DNA from: Apostichopus japonicus
Taxonomy: Eukaryota > Echinodermata > Holothuroidea > Aspidochirotida > Stichopodidae
NCBI RefSeq assembly: GCF_037975245.1
Contig: NC_092579.1
Coordinates: forward strand, 10,039,001-10,103,000
Direction: 5' to 3'
Length of the DNA: 64,000 bases
Shown: in pieces, positions 24,367 to 36,566 of the stretch
Position numbering within the stretch: position 1 is the stretch's first letter
How the letters are laid out: each line of letters begins with the position of its first letter
Translations under genes and position numbers: made by a program
Notes under the pieces: generated by a model
What the model was told of the DNA's origin: nothing
Seen by the model: the letters and a program-made list of their open reading frames with translations, nothing else
The model's database searches: none

Positions 24367-27300
24367 TTAAGTACTGGATAGGGGAGGGGGCAGAGTTGTC
24401 ACATCTTGTGAAAGTCAGATTCATACAAGTCACTTGTCTCATATCAGAATGGAAGAAGTTTAATGGTTAACTCCTAGTATTGGCTTGGTTTTTTACACCT
24501 GTTATTTGTACTTATAATTTATTATGCCCCAGTAACCTACATATATGCAAGATAGATTATAAACTTTATTTACCTTCAGATAACAATATTTACATAGTGA
24601 TTTTAATAAGCAGATGTTGACATAGGAACTAGTATATACTACAAGATGCTTTTGACATCCCAGTAAGTATCAAATAAATATATCACTTTTGTCCCTCAAT
24701 TCCATTAAAAGCCTGTATGTAAATGTACAATTAGTCACAACTTTGTGGTGGAAAATTCAATAGTCTCTGCTGGTACCTGAAAAGATAATTACTTATTCAA
24801 AGTCCACCATTATGGCATCATAACCATGAATCTAGACATAAACAATTTCTTCTGAATTCAACAAAATGTTAAGTTAAGTCAGAAGGTTAAGAATAGCCAA
24901 CCTGTTGAAACTGCATACATCTCTGAGTTATAATGTTGGGTATTCAGTTTAGGTGTATGCACATGAATATTACAATGGTTTGGCCAGAGTGACCACCCAA
25001 TAATCTACTCCTCTAGGATATTTTCAAGGGAAAAGTTCGCCAAAGTTTAGAAGGATATCTGGCCTCCAAATACAGGGCTATTCCAGTGAGAACTTATCTT
25101 AAATCAGTATCTTTTTTTAAGCATGTGCATTTTTTTTTTTTTTTTTGGCAAGTGCTTTAAAAATATGAAATTGTATGTCTGAATATAATATGCAATGAAA
25201 GTGCTCATTATGTTCATGGAAATTTAATGACTTCATTCAGGGTATCCCCATAATGTATGCCTAACTGATAATAATTTGGAGTGACACAAAATAACCTCTC
25301 ACTCAAAAATTGCAGCTTGTATCCTTGCATGTTGGCAATTTCAGATTTGTTTTCTCAGAAAAAATTTTCATTCACGCTGACTGAGGTGGTTATTGTTGAT
25401 ATAGGTTAGATTTACTGTACTATAGGTATTCTACATTTTCACGTCCAAATTGACTTCAAAATTCAATCAAACTTGACTATAAAATATGTTTGTGGTTTGA
25501 TAAATGTGGATTGTATTCATTCATTGATCTTTCTCAGAAGTAGGATTCATCCTGTTGGTTTTGGGTGAATTTTTGTTTTATTATTTGAAAGTATAGAATA
25601 TTGCCCTAGTTCAAAATGGTAGACCTAGCATTAGAGAGAGGATTATTATGATTATAACCGGGAAGTAAATATCATCTTGGGATGACATCTAATTTATCGT
25701 GAGCGAGGTAGATAACAAAAGTGCTTTTGTATTGGGGAGCCAGGTAATGCTCATTACACAATAATTAGCAAAGGTACTGCCTTTTCAAGTTGAGTAAGAA
25801 ATCTGTGTTTTAGTCTGTTTTTAGATATCCTTGAACTGAATCGATTATTCTTCTCCAAGATTTGCCTCTTCATTATATTTCCTGCCCAATTCCACTTTAT
25901 TTAAATTTACTTCACTCCTCAAAATATCAGTTCCAAACAGCCTACTGGACTCTCGCTAGCCTGTTAAACTGGCCATAAAATTACTGTACCCTATCAACAA
26001 CCATCCTGAAATTTTACTTTGAATGAACCTTAACTGGGATGTTGAATATCCTCCTTTTCTTTATAAAGTTGATTAGATATTTTCTTCTTTTATTTGTTTT
26101 TAGTATAATGATTATCCAGCCCCGATTTTCATTTCTTCACTTAGATATATTTTCTTGTTGAAGTGATTTCATTGGTAGCCTGTTATTTAATTGAATTATA
26201 AGACTACAGCTGAACAAAGCACGTTTGTTTTACTACGATGATAACGAGCTGTGAACTACATATTCACTATAAGAATGTTTGACTATTGAAAAGCTGTTGT
26301 GTATGTTGTCATAGCAACAATTATCAATCTCCAGAAAGATCATATTTTGACTCACTGGGGGGTTGGCTTGTACCCTAGACACAAGATTAGGGTGCTGCAG
26401 TGCCCAAGTTCAACCAAAGGTTACCTGACAAAAAGACCAGAGCCAAAGTGTCATAATGGTATTGCATTCCAGTGTACCACACTTCTGGTATCGCATTCCC
26501 CTATGAACCAACCGAATTATGTGAACCATTTAACCTATAATCTCATTAGTTTGTGTGTTTAAGTCGTGACGGAATTGATAAGGAATTATTTCAACTATTC
26601 CCTCTTTCCTTTATTATTCCTTTCGATCCCAATAGATATTAATTAATCGTCCGTTCGTCTGTAAGGGAAAGTCTTCTACATTGTGACGTCAACACACACA
26701 GAAACACGTGCTGAAGGCTACCATGACCTATTTTCCTAAGGCTCCCCGTATGGTGATGTGTACAGAAACTATATGTCATGATGGGGTGGATGTACAGGAT
26801 GCTTACCGTACTGCAAACTTTGTGCAGGTAAATTTAGATAATTTCCGGCAGCACTAAAGGGAGTAAATATTTAATACAATGCTAACAGCCTAAGTGCCAC
26901 ATGTGGAAGAAGCCAAATGGCTTATAATGACCACACTACCTTGGCTATCAAGTTTACAGGTTGGATTTGGAAGGCCATTTTAGATGGGAAAATGTGGATT
27001 GCTCCTGGATTAGAAACCCCACAATACTTATAGCCACATAGGGCTCGATCCCAGGACCTCCTAGATGCTAAGTCTTCACACATGGTCGGCCTCTAAGGTG
27101 TTTCTTAAATAAGAAAAATGTTTAGAGAGAATAACTGAGGATGAATCGTTGAACTTCTTATTGGACGCTAAAAAGTAACAGTTAGGTTAAGTATAAATCA
27201 CAACAAAAGTTAAGTGATAAGGTGGACATAGGTTTGGAAAAGTAGGTCGTCATTTTATTCCCTTTAAATTGTGAAAAACGTGTTGTGAGATTTTGCTAGC

Positions 27301-28714
27301 ACACTTCAAGCAGGGCAGATGTTGCATTGCTCGCGATTACTAAAATCACGAATAAAACTTCACCATAATGTCGACTTGTTGATATTGTTTGCTGTAATAA
27401 GTTTTCAAAATGTTAAACTATGTTGTCAGGTCCCTGGTTTGTTCATAACATTATTTGGTTGTGCTACATCAAGTCTAGACATGCCGCTGCCTCTGGATTT
27501 ATCGACAAAAGAGATCTGTTTTATTAACTATTAGGTTCATGATCTCAGACTTTATGGTCCGAGGGGTTCTGTGAAGTTGATTTTATTAAACATATATTGA
27601 AGTAGATCCAATCTATGCAAACATCACATAGAATCTTATCAAATATGGTGGATTAGTTCCTTGATTCTTGGAAGGAGATGGAAATTTGATTAGACTCTAG
27701 TGAAGCGTACGGCATGATAGAGGATTGGAAAATAAAAACAGGGTTCAGCAGATGAAAATCAGATTGGACGGGAAGCTATTTCTTTGATGCGGAACTTAAC
27801 TGAACAAGGAGTATTTTCAAAGTGTCATAAGACTGTCTTTATCTGTTCTGTCTTATTTTTTTTTTCTTTTCTTTTCGTTCTCTTTTGTAGAAAACCCGCT
27901 TTGCAATTAAATCGCTTTACTATTTCGTCTGCAGATCTGTAACAGACTGTAAAAGCTAAATACCTTACAAGCTGCTACAGTAAAGACTGTTCTAGAGATC
28001 TATTTAAATGTAGGGCCTTTTCATATTAATCCATCCGATCAGTATTAATAAAGACATGCGTCTGTTTCTCTTTTATATTCAGTCCATCTACAGCTACAGT
28101 TATGATCCGATCTCACAATAGTTTTTAATGACTGGGATGATAGAAATTGTACCACAGAACAAAAATCAGAATTTAACTTTATTTAAGCTGCGACTGACTA
28201 ACTACATCTACGTATCGTGGAATTCTTGAGTGATATATTTGGGCCCTCTGTTTTTAATTAAGAGTTCTTTTGACCCAAGACCCACAGGAAAATCTACAGT
28301 ACACTTTGGATATTATTGTCAATTGGTATTTTCTACAGTAGGACTTCCCACTACCCCCCCCCCCCCCCACCTGCACTTAACAGATTCTTATTTCTACCAA
28401 CTCAACTATCTACTGTACAACTTAAACATTACACACACACACACATCAATTCCAATAGCATTCATTTTCACCATTCATAGTATTCACCATGACCTACAGT
28501 ACAGTATATGGCAGCAATTCTATAATTCAGTGGGACTGGACCATCAAGGATGAAAGACGAATCCATCAAGCTTGTCAACTATTAGAAATAGACAAGTGCA
28601 TCTGTATTTAGAACAAAGTTCGCAGGTACCGATCATCCGGTGAACTTTTCATATTTGCCCGTTTGAAGTGGCCAAGCCTCTTCAGTAGCTTACACAGATG
28701 TTGGTCCGTCTTTG
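24367..28714. other. Non-coding, no gene seen
   Basis: AT-rich sequence without protein-like frames. There is a poly-T run near 25130-25146, a perfect CRE (TGACGTCA) at 26684-26691 with an E-box CACGTG about 15 bp downstream, and a very long pyrimidine tract at 27846-27888 ending TTTTGTAG, which could be a 3' splice site but opens only a 20-codon frame. Confidence 0.35.
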
Positions 28715-29750
28715 TTAAAGGAGCTCTCTTTCAAATGCTAACTTGGAGTCAACTCCATCAAAACACATCCATAGGTTTTTACCTGTTCTCATTGTCATCT
28801 TAATAACGACTATGGATACATCGTAGGTGTCTCCAACGTTTCGCGCAGAAATAATCTGTGTTCTTAAAGGAGCTGTCTTTTGAATGTTACCCTCGTGTTA
28901 CATTCTGTATATGTGGGCTTTATAGTGCGGTATGGACACATGAACAACGTTCTTGGTTTCCCTATTAATACATGGAAACGATTCAGCTTTATTCTTTAAA
29001 TGGTTGTCTCTCTTTTCAGGTTATATACGTAATGTCACAAACTGTACAAGCACACAGGCTTTCATTAGGAGTGTTAGCTCAGTGGTTAATGCCGGTGCCT
29101 TTCAATGATAACGTCCGGAGTTATATAAATGTATGTCGTCCAGTTACAGAGTTGTTGACAATTCATAATCATGGACGTTAAATATGAATCTAAGAGACTT
29201 TGATAAGCCAATGAGGCTTCTTGGCGAGTTCCTGCTTGCAGGAGGATCTAAAATACATACAAGTACATACATAGTGCTTTCTTGGTGTCATCTAGAGTTT
29301 AGGTCACATGATAAACATGATTTAGTGTCCCCATTACTTGACATACAAATGGGAGCTAGCTAGCTCTCTTTCAGGTGTTATAAGTAATGTCGCATGTAAT
29401 GAAACACACAGGCTTTCGTAGTGTGATTTGGTCACATGGTATTGCACATTCTTGGTTTTCCCTATTTACACATACAAGGAATTCATTTCCTTATGGGAGC
29501 TCTGTTTCAATGGTTATTTTTAAAGTAATATCACATAACACACATGCTTTCATCTATAGGATGATATCGTCACATGAAAAACATTCTTGGTGTCCTCATG
29601 TATGTACACACAGAGAGATAATCTTGTCTTCTTTGAAGGAACCCTGTTTTATTAAGCTAGCACGCATAACATTCATCCTTTTTTTGAGATGGTGGTATGG
29701 TCATAAATATTAACAACATTCTTGATCTTCGCATTAAACACAGAATCAAT
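28715..29750 (+). repeat. Decayed tandem array, units of roughly 150-190 bp
   Basis: Blocks with the same order of motifs recur: GGAGCTCTCTTTCA / GGAGCTGTCTTTTGA / GGGAGCTCTGTTTCA, then a variable part, then 'CACACAGGCTTTC.T', then 'GTCACATG', then 'CATTCTTGGTTTTCCCTAT'. I count about five units with many substitutions and indels. A SINE (29067-29275) interrupts the array. Confidence 0.55.
29067..29275 (+). mobile_element. tRNA-derived SINE, family A, copy 1
   Basis: Starts TTAGGAGTGTTAGCTCAGTGG, a tRNA-like head with an A box (TTAGCTCAGTGG) and a degraded B box. The body 'ATGTATGTCGTCCAGTTACA' and a tail with GAGGCTTCTTGGCGAG and AATACATACAAGTACATACA follow. It shares head, body and tail with the copy at 49810. 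The last bases decay into a TACA-type simple tail. Confidence 0.8.
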
Positions 29751-29931
29751 GTGGTTCATCTGTTAAGTCCTGAAATATAATTTAATAATAAGAGTTAATA
29801 GCTTTTCTATGATGATTTATGCTGTTGTGCTCATAACACATTTGTTTGGCCCTGTTTAATACAATCAAGAAATCCCTGGAGGGATTAACACTGGATCACC
29901 CCGGCATATCCTCTCATTAAAATTTACCATT

Positions 29932-30275
29932 AATGAGTGATGGGAACTTCAACCTTGCAGCAATGTGAAGAAGAGTGCAAAACCAAAACATACCCACTAC
30001 ACACACATGTTTGACCTATACTCATGTTGAAGATTCAAAATGGAGCCAAGAATTTTAGCCATTTGATATTTAATCTGCATACCATGTATCATATCCAGGA
30101 ACTTTAATGAGTGATAGGAACTTCAACCTTGCAGCAGTACGAAGAAGAGTGCAAAAAAACACAAGCAAAACATAACAACTACACACATGTGTGACCTATA
30201 CTCTTTAAGATTCAAAAATGGAGCCAAGACTTTTAGCCATTTGATATTTAACCTTAGATACCATACATCATATCT
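29932..30275 (+). repeat. Tandem duplication of about 172 bp
   Basis: The segment AATGAGTGAT(G/A)GGAACTTCA through TTTTAGCCATTTGATATTTAA occurs at about 29932-30103 and again at about 30104-30275. The copies agree closely, with a few indels in the A-rich and CA-rich parts. It looks like a recent local duplication. Confidence 0.8.
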
Positions 30276-31507
30276 CTTTAATGTTATTGATGGTCACCCC
30301 TTAAGAGACTTTGATAACTGTATGCCCACCTCTTTTGTTGTTAACCTTTCTTATATTTTTTGTGATCTCGATTGTAGCTCGGCAAAGCCAATTCGATGTG
30401 TGCAAAAGTTCTTACGGAGACGTTTTAATGTAAATAGCAAATAGAAAAGTCAAGATTTGTTAAGTTGTCTGTTTAACTGCAGGACTCTATTGCACTACTA
30501 GACATTCCCATGGTAACAGAAATGTATATATAGCATCAGCTGTAGAAAAGCCTGCTTTGGAGCTTGTCTGGCTGAGTCAGACAGCAAAGCTAGTCATCCA
30601 GCAATAGTAATATATAATGGAAGGTGTCAATGACGAGTGAGTGATTTAACTTAATAAATGTCAGCAGTGGTCCGTCCATCATTAAACTGGCTGAATCGGC
30701 TTCCTCGGGCGTTAGTCTTATTCACCTTTTTCAGATTTGAGATTGCAAGGAGGACCTGATGACCCACCCAAGGGGTGTTAATAAGACAGTGATAACACTC
30801 ACATTCTCTGCAGGGTGCAGACCTCCCACCACCCCCAACCCAATTGAGATCTTAACTGGGAGGTTCCTGACCCCTGACCCTGCAAGGGGGATCAAGATTG
30901 TAGAATGAATGCTCGGGGATCATGCTGACTGAGTTCTTGTCACTTGCCCATAAACTAAAGGCGGGGCGTACTGTAACTAGCCAATCGGTCTGTAAGCAGT
31001 CATTGTGACATTTGCAGGCTTGCATAATGCTCTTTCAGTAAACAATGATCCACCACTCGTTCTCAATGGTGGATGTGTCAGGGGTCAGTGACTTAATTAC
31101 CTCCCCTAGGGGATAAAACCAAGATCCGATCCTCCTTGCATTTCCCAGATATGAACAACGGCCATAAACCCTCTGAACTAATGACTAGTTATCCTTCCTG
31201 AAGAATGTGAAACCAAATCAATAAATATACATAAATAATATAAAAACAAACAAGACATCTGCCAATGTTTCTGTTTGACAACAGTCATAATATATTTTTG
31301 CCTGAATTACCTGGCACTACTCAAGACGTCTTTATATTCATAAGGGGCAGGAGGCTTATATGATTAAACTTGTATATTGTCAATTAACAATTATCTTTGT
31401 CCAATCAAAAATTTGAAAAAATCAAAACAAAAAAACTCTTGTAAGTGGTAATATTCTTTTATATTAACATTAGTCAATTCATTTTTTTTTTCATTTTCTT
31501 CTTCCAG
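30276..31507. other. Non-coding, upstream of the four-exon gene
   Basis: No coding frame is convincing. The block 30670-31150 is less AT-rich than its surroundings and may hold promoter or 5'UTR sequence for the gene starting at 31508, but I see no TATA box or clear initiator. Confidence 0.3.
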
Positions 31508-31656
31508 ACAACTGGACCCACATCAAATACATCACATCCGTCCCATTAATGGATCTTGAGTTGACCAACAACTGGGAGTGAGGTTGATTCACCCGAGCTG
31601 GAAGATTTTGGGCAGAAATGGATATCGTCGCAGCAGCTGAGAGCTGGGAATTTCAG
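31508..31656 (+). CDS. Proposed first coding exon of an unrecognised four-exon gene
   Basis: A long T-rich tract ending TTTTCTTCTTCCAG at 31507 is an excellent 3' splice site, and CAG|GTAGAA at 31656/31657 is a fair donor. Coding begins at ATG 31618 (AGAAATGG, with purine at -3 and G at +4) and gives MDIVAAAESWEFQ in phase 0; 31508-31617 would be 5'UTR. The proposed chain is 31618-31656, 34491-34545, 38626-38671 and 46265-46433, totalling 309 nt for 102 residues plus stop. Phases are 0, 1, 2 and match at each junction. I recognise no family. An upstream 5'UTR exon is implied. Confidence 0.45.
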
Positions 31657-33998
31657 GTAGAACCGTATTGGATGCCTGACTTCATTGGTACAACATGACA
31701 TCTGCACATCGTGGTTCTGATTGGTTTAATTTTCGTTACTGGTAATACCTGGTTATACTGTGAAGTGTGAACTCTAACTTAGTCCAATGTGGTTGACAGA
31801 TGTCTTAATAGAAAGTCTTCATCGCCTACTTCGATCGAAAAACTAAACTCTGGGAGTTCAGTCTATATGTAATATTAACAGGATCACATCATGCGAGATC
31901 AATTGGTTTACATGTTTACGTTGTCATGGCGATCGGTAGTCAACCGATATAATCTCAAATTGATATTGATAGCTTAACTGTTATTGACATTATCACAGAG
32001 CAGCTGTGGAAATCATCGACTCTAGAAAGTCAACTGAAATGAAATAATGTTTATACGGTAACCAAACATTGAATCAAACCCTTAAATTTGGGAAAGGCAG
32101 TTTAGAAGAAGTGAACTGGCTTTTTTTGAACGATCTTTGTAATAATATAGTTATACACATGGTGAAAAGTATTATCTAAGAATTTGAAATGCTTGCATAT
32201 TCGGGGTTCCTTCCTGCATGGTTTATGGGAACAATGATTAAGTTACATTTTATCGTAGATCTCCACAGTGTTTTACACACTGTGAATAGAGCCAATACAG
32301 GAGTTGATCAGGTTTAATGGGTCAAATCCCCTGAAACCTTTCACCCACTATGGTTCTCCCTTCCTTCTTGGCTAGATGTCAAGAACTTACACAGTAGAGA
32401 TTTGTTTATTTCCTATTTCAAATGAACTGAGCCTTTATTTAAGTTAAAACCATTATCTATGTCTGCAAAAGGTTCATGAAGTGTTTTCCTGTTTGTTTTA
32501 AGCACATGGGGAGGATAAAAAAAGTGTTGGTCTTTGTATCAAAAGGAGGATAGAAACAAAAGCTGTAAAGATGTGAAACCGATTTTGATTTAGTCGAGGA
32601 AGTACATCAGATTGTCTATTCATAATACTAAACGATGTGAGATCGTTGTTAAACAATCCCGAGACTGAAAGCAAAGGAACGATTGGTGAGGTCATATGAG
32701 GCAAACCCAACAACATACTAGCTTAAAGTTCACAAGAAGGCTATGTGTCTTTGCTCATGAATGTTAATGTGTGTTTAGGTCGCAAAGCAAACAACTACTG
32801 TAGTTTATACTCTGTGATTTAGCATACATATGTATAAATCTAGTACTGTGGTGTAATGTGATTTCGCTGATTGGCTATAGTCTTGAATTTATGCTTTCAT
32901 AGTATGAGGTGAAAATGTTATGCTGCTCTGTATAAAGACAGTTGTATGTTAATTGCTCACTGCTGTATGTGACCACAAGTTTGTTGGTGTTCATACTACA
33001 CGATCCATCTCCTTGGATTGTGAAATAATGCCACAATCTCTAAGAATTCTCTGGGTATATTTCTCATTTCGCTAATTTTCAGTTTGAAAATTCCCCGATG
33101 GAATGATCTACAGTACTAATTTATTCACCCAAGAAAGAACCTTGGTTTAAGAAAACCAAACGACTTGATTCTTTCTCTCAACCCCCAGTCCCTTCCCATT
33201 GGGATTCTGAATAAAATACTCAATGATAAGGTGTGTATGATAGGTTTTATTTATTTAGCTAGGGAAAAAGATTACAGCATAATCAAGATTCATTTCAAGA
33301 AGATCCTGCTGAGATCGAAATGCCAGGCCCTCTTACTTGTACGTTAACGTACGCAGGGATTGCAGTACTTAGATAAGGTGTTTGTTAACTGTTTTTGTTC
33401 TCACCCTAAGCCGTTAATTGAATAACTCTTTACGAGGAGAGCTTCTTGTAAAAGCATCTACCTTATTCAAATCTCTTCCACTTTACTATATTGTTTCCTA
33501 ATATATATGTGTTCCATATTTCTTGTACTCAAATCTTATTAAAAAGGATCTCCTGAACGGTATTTGGTTCAAGCTGCAGTATATTGTGTCTACAAATGAA
33601 GTAACCTAATTATAGAGGGCACACTTCACATTTTACTGGACTAAATGTTGTTGTTTGGGGGGTACTTCTTAGTCGCTTGTAATATAGGTCACATCTATTT
33701 TTAGCCATATTAAATCTGCTGTGAGGTTTCTTGGATTTTAAAGAGAGATTTAGAGTAAAGGAAATCTTTCTTATCGTTTGTTTGGTTTTCATATATGGCT
33801 TATGTAGATTTTATATGATGTTATACCTGGTCACTGCTTGGAGTGCATTTGAAGACAGTACTATTCGATAGCTTATATAACGAATGGCTTATCCCGTGGG
33901 TTGCAGTTATTATAAAACCAATCAAACACCCACTAGCTTTGTGCGTTATAAGTGTATGCTTTCCGCTAAATCTAACTTATATTTATATTAAAGTTCTT

Positions 33999-34371
33999 AT
34001 ACCACTTCTTAGTACCACAAGATGGTACCACCCCTTGGGTACGGTACTACCAGATTATGGAGAAGTCATTCCAAGATCTCTTTTTCAAATCCTGCCTCTC
34101 TACTTACTACCTTATATGTGCTCTCTGCGTAACCTTATATTCTTCTCGTACCACTTCTTAGATGGTGCCACCCCTTGGGTGGTAGGGTACTACCAGATTG
34201 TGGTGATGTCAGTATGGTACCACCAGATGGTACCACCATTTAGTACCTTTCTATCAGATTATGGAGAAGTCAATCCAAGATCCTTTTTTTCAAATCCTGC
34301 CTCTCTACTACCTTAGTGCTCTCTGTGACTGTGTAATCCTATATTCTTCCACGTGGCATCTTGTACAAATT
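33999..34371 (+). repeat. Local duplication with GGTACC palindromes
   Basis: Two copies of a block running from TACCACTTCTTAG through GATTATGGAGAAGTCA.TCCA, AAATCCTGCCTCTCTAC and ATATTCTTC lie head to tail. They are rich in the inverted words GATGGTACCACC and GGTACTACC. A 157-codon open frame across it (33843-34316) is a by-product of the repeat. Confidence 0.6.
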
Positions 34372-34490
34372 TGTTTACAGGAATATTTTGAACATGATAT
34401 TCAGCAAACCAAACTTAAGGCATTTTAGTCCTGTGTTATAATGAATATAATCTACCTGCCAATACGAATTAGTATAGCAGTCTGTTTCAG

Positions 34491-34545
34491 GGGTTGGAAA
34501 AATTGTTCACAATAATGCCCCAGAATAAATCAGTATGTAATTACT
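34491..34545 (+). CDS. Proposed coding exon 2 (55 nt) of the four-exon gene
   Basis: TAGCAGTCTGTTTCAG is a good acceptor ending at 34490, and TTACT|GTAAGTTTG is a strong donor. Only one of the three frames is open through the exon, the one that continues exon 1 in phase 0. It reads GLEKLFTIMPQNKSVCNY and leaves one base. No motif is recognised. The exon is short, so chance agreement is possible. Confidence 0.4.
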
Positions 34546-35122
34546 GTAAGTTTGAAATGGTGTTAATAATCAAGTACTTGCTTTATAGGAGCCATTAATC
34601 TGGTTGTTATTCAAATTTGCTGGTATTAGTTTAAAATCATCATTTCTGTATTAATTAGAAATTTGTACTTGAAAAAATAACAGAGTAACCTCTACATTTC
34701 CATACAAAGCTGTGATATTGAAAGCAAACAGGTTGGTTCAACGGTGATGATTAAAAACAGGATATATTTGTGTTGTATCTTCACATGCTCAGTTCATTCA
34801 TGGGAGAGGCCATTATTTCATATATGGGAGAGGCCATGAGAAGAGTAGGGTGGAGTAATAAGTTGTTGCTGGGTATAGCAGTTGTTGGGGATAGGGATAT
34901 CCTCATCTGGGATTTCACTTCTATATACAAGAATATCTTGATTATAAATCTTTGATGATGAACTGATGACTTGCTTCCACCAATGGTGGCGTTTGTCATG
35001 CAGCCCGACGTATACCTCTTATTGCCCTGACTTAAAGTAACCCATTGACAATGATTGCTTCAATGCTACAATAATGAGTCTGAGTTCATCCTGTATACAA
35101 GAGGCTTATGGGATGTTGTTAA

Positions 35123-35200
35123 TAGATAGATAGATGATTTATTCAGCCACATGCATAAAAATACAATGGAAATTGTTCAAACACAAGAGCTCTTAAACAG
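35123..35200 (-). mobile_element. Probable LINE 3' end, antisense
   Basis: Read on the minus strand, the segment gives CTGAATAAATCATCTATCTA then TCTA repeats: a polyadenylation-like AATAAA followed by a short tandem tail, as in CR1-like retroposons. How far the element extends to higher coordinates is unclear, perhaps to about 35380. Confidence 0.35.
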
Positions 35201-36371
35201 ACATGAAATTGAAACGCATAACGATGAAACACATATAAAAAGTGATATTGCATGAGTAATAAATACCGGTAGGCTATCGACAATGGTATAAAATTGTTAT
35301 ACATATAGGCACACACATAAAAGATACATTCATATGTAAATATATTTTGTTATATAAATATATTTACATATTTGGATGGAAATGATGACGGAAATTAGGG
35401 GAGTGGGTTACTAGGAGTAGGAGCCATGTACTGTTTTAGTTGTTGTATGAACATAGTTTGGCTTTGATTGAACTAACTGCTTAGATATGTTTAACAATTA
35501 TCCTTAAGTTGTTTAAAGTTAATTCTTATTTGTTTAACTAAATACAGGGCTACCTGTCGAGTGTGGTAGTGTTTGCCGTAATACATTTAATTGAGCTATT
35601 ATCGTTTCATTATCATATTAATTATGTTATTAGCATTTTATGGTGCAATTATGTTTGCTATCAATTTGCCTGTAAGAGAAGATAAGCTACTCAGAGGACC
35701 ATGTCTTTATTTTAGTATCATCTGGTAAACCCACACACTTAATGTTCCAAATGAGATCTGAACTATACTCTGCCCTTCTTCTGTTTGCTCTCCAAATTTG
35801 CTCAAGAAGTTTTTCAGACATATCAAAAATATAATTTTTGGGGGATGGAGATAGAGGGGGCAATACAAGAGCTGAAATGTGACTGATCCACTCACGTTTG
35901 GTATTTCTAGCACGTTTGATGGCAGTTTTGCTTTATGCAAGTATGACATCATGCTTGTGCTTCTTTTACATATGAATCGTTTATAATGATATGAGGTTGG
36001 CTAGATTCGTCTTAACTGACATTTTATCGGGGGAACTCTTCCTTTCGTAGATTAGTTTTGTGATGAAACCTAGACCTTGCTGATTTCAAACTTTTCAGAT
36101 CATAACAAGTTTGGCTGATACCTTGAAAGTCATTTCATTATGTTTGAAACTCTTGTACTATACTTGAAAAGCCAGGTATGCAAATTTAAATTTGGTTGAA
36201 GGCAATGGGCATTGGCTCATTTGAGAATGTATGAAGGCCAGATTAACTTGAAGTTAACATTGTCCATCAAAACAGTTCTGTTTGAAGGCACTGAAGACCA
36301 CCACATTAAGGATCTTTCAGTATTCCTAAAGCAAAGGAATAAGCTAGAGCTGTACTTAGACTCACTTGCCT

Positions 36372-36566
36372 CTCTCCACCCAGGGGTTAAATGGGTACCT
36401 GTAAGGTAACATGTCATTGGGCGCAGTATATAACTGCTGCCGACTGCAGGGATTGTCTCTGGAACAGGTTATCATCAACCAGGGTTAATATAACGTCTGT
36501 AAAGCACTTTGAGACCTATCGCTGGTATAAAGCGCTATATAAAAATCAAATATTATGATTATTATT
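36372..36566 (+). mobile_element. SINE with GCGCTATATAAA tail
   Basis: The segment contains CTCTCCACCCAGGGGTTAAA, then GACTGCAGGGATTGTCTCTG, then GTAAAGCACTTTGAGACC and TATAAAGCGCTATATAAA, ending in an ATT-rich simple tail. Tails of the form 'aaagc.ctttgag...aaagcgctatataaa' are widespread in animal SINEs mobilised by L2/CR1-like LINEs, including the Deu-SINE group. The left boundary is uncertain. An open frame at 36212-36409 overlaps its left part. Confidence 0.7.

Noticed and set aside
33843-34316. 157-codon plus-strand frame
   Set aside because: It runs across a local duplication and low-complexity sequence. The product is hydrophobic and has no motif.
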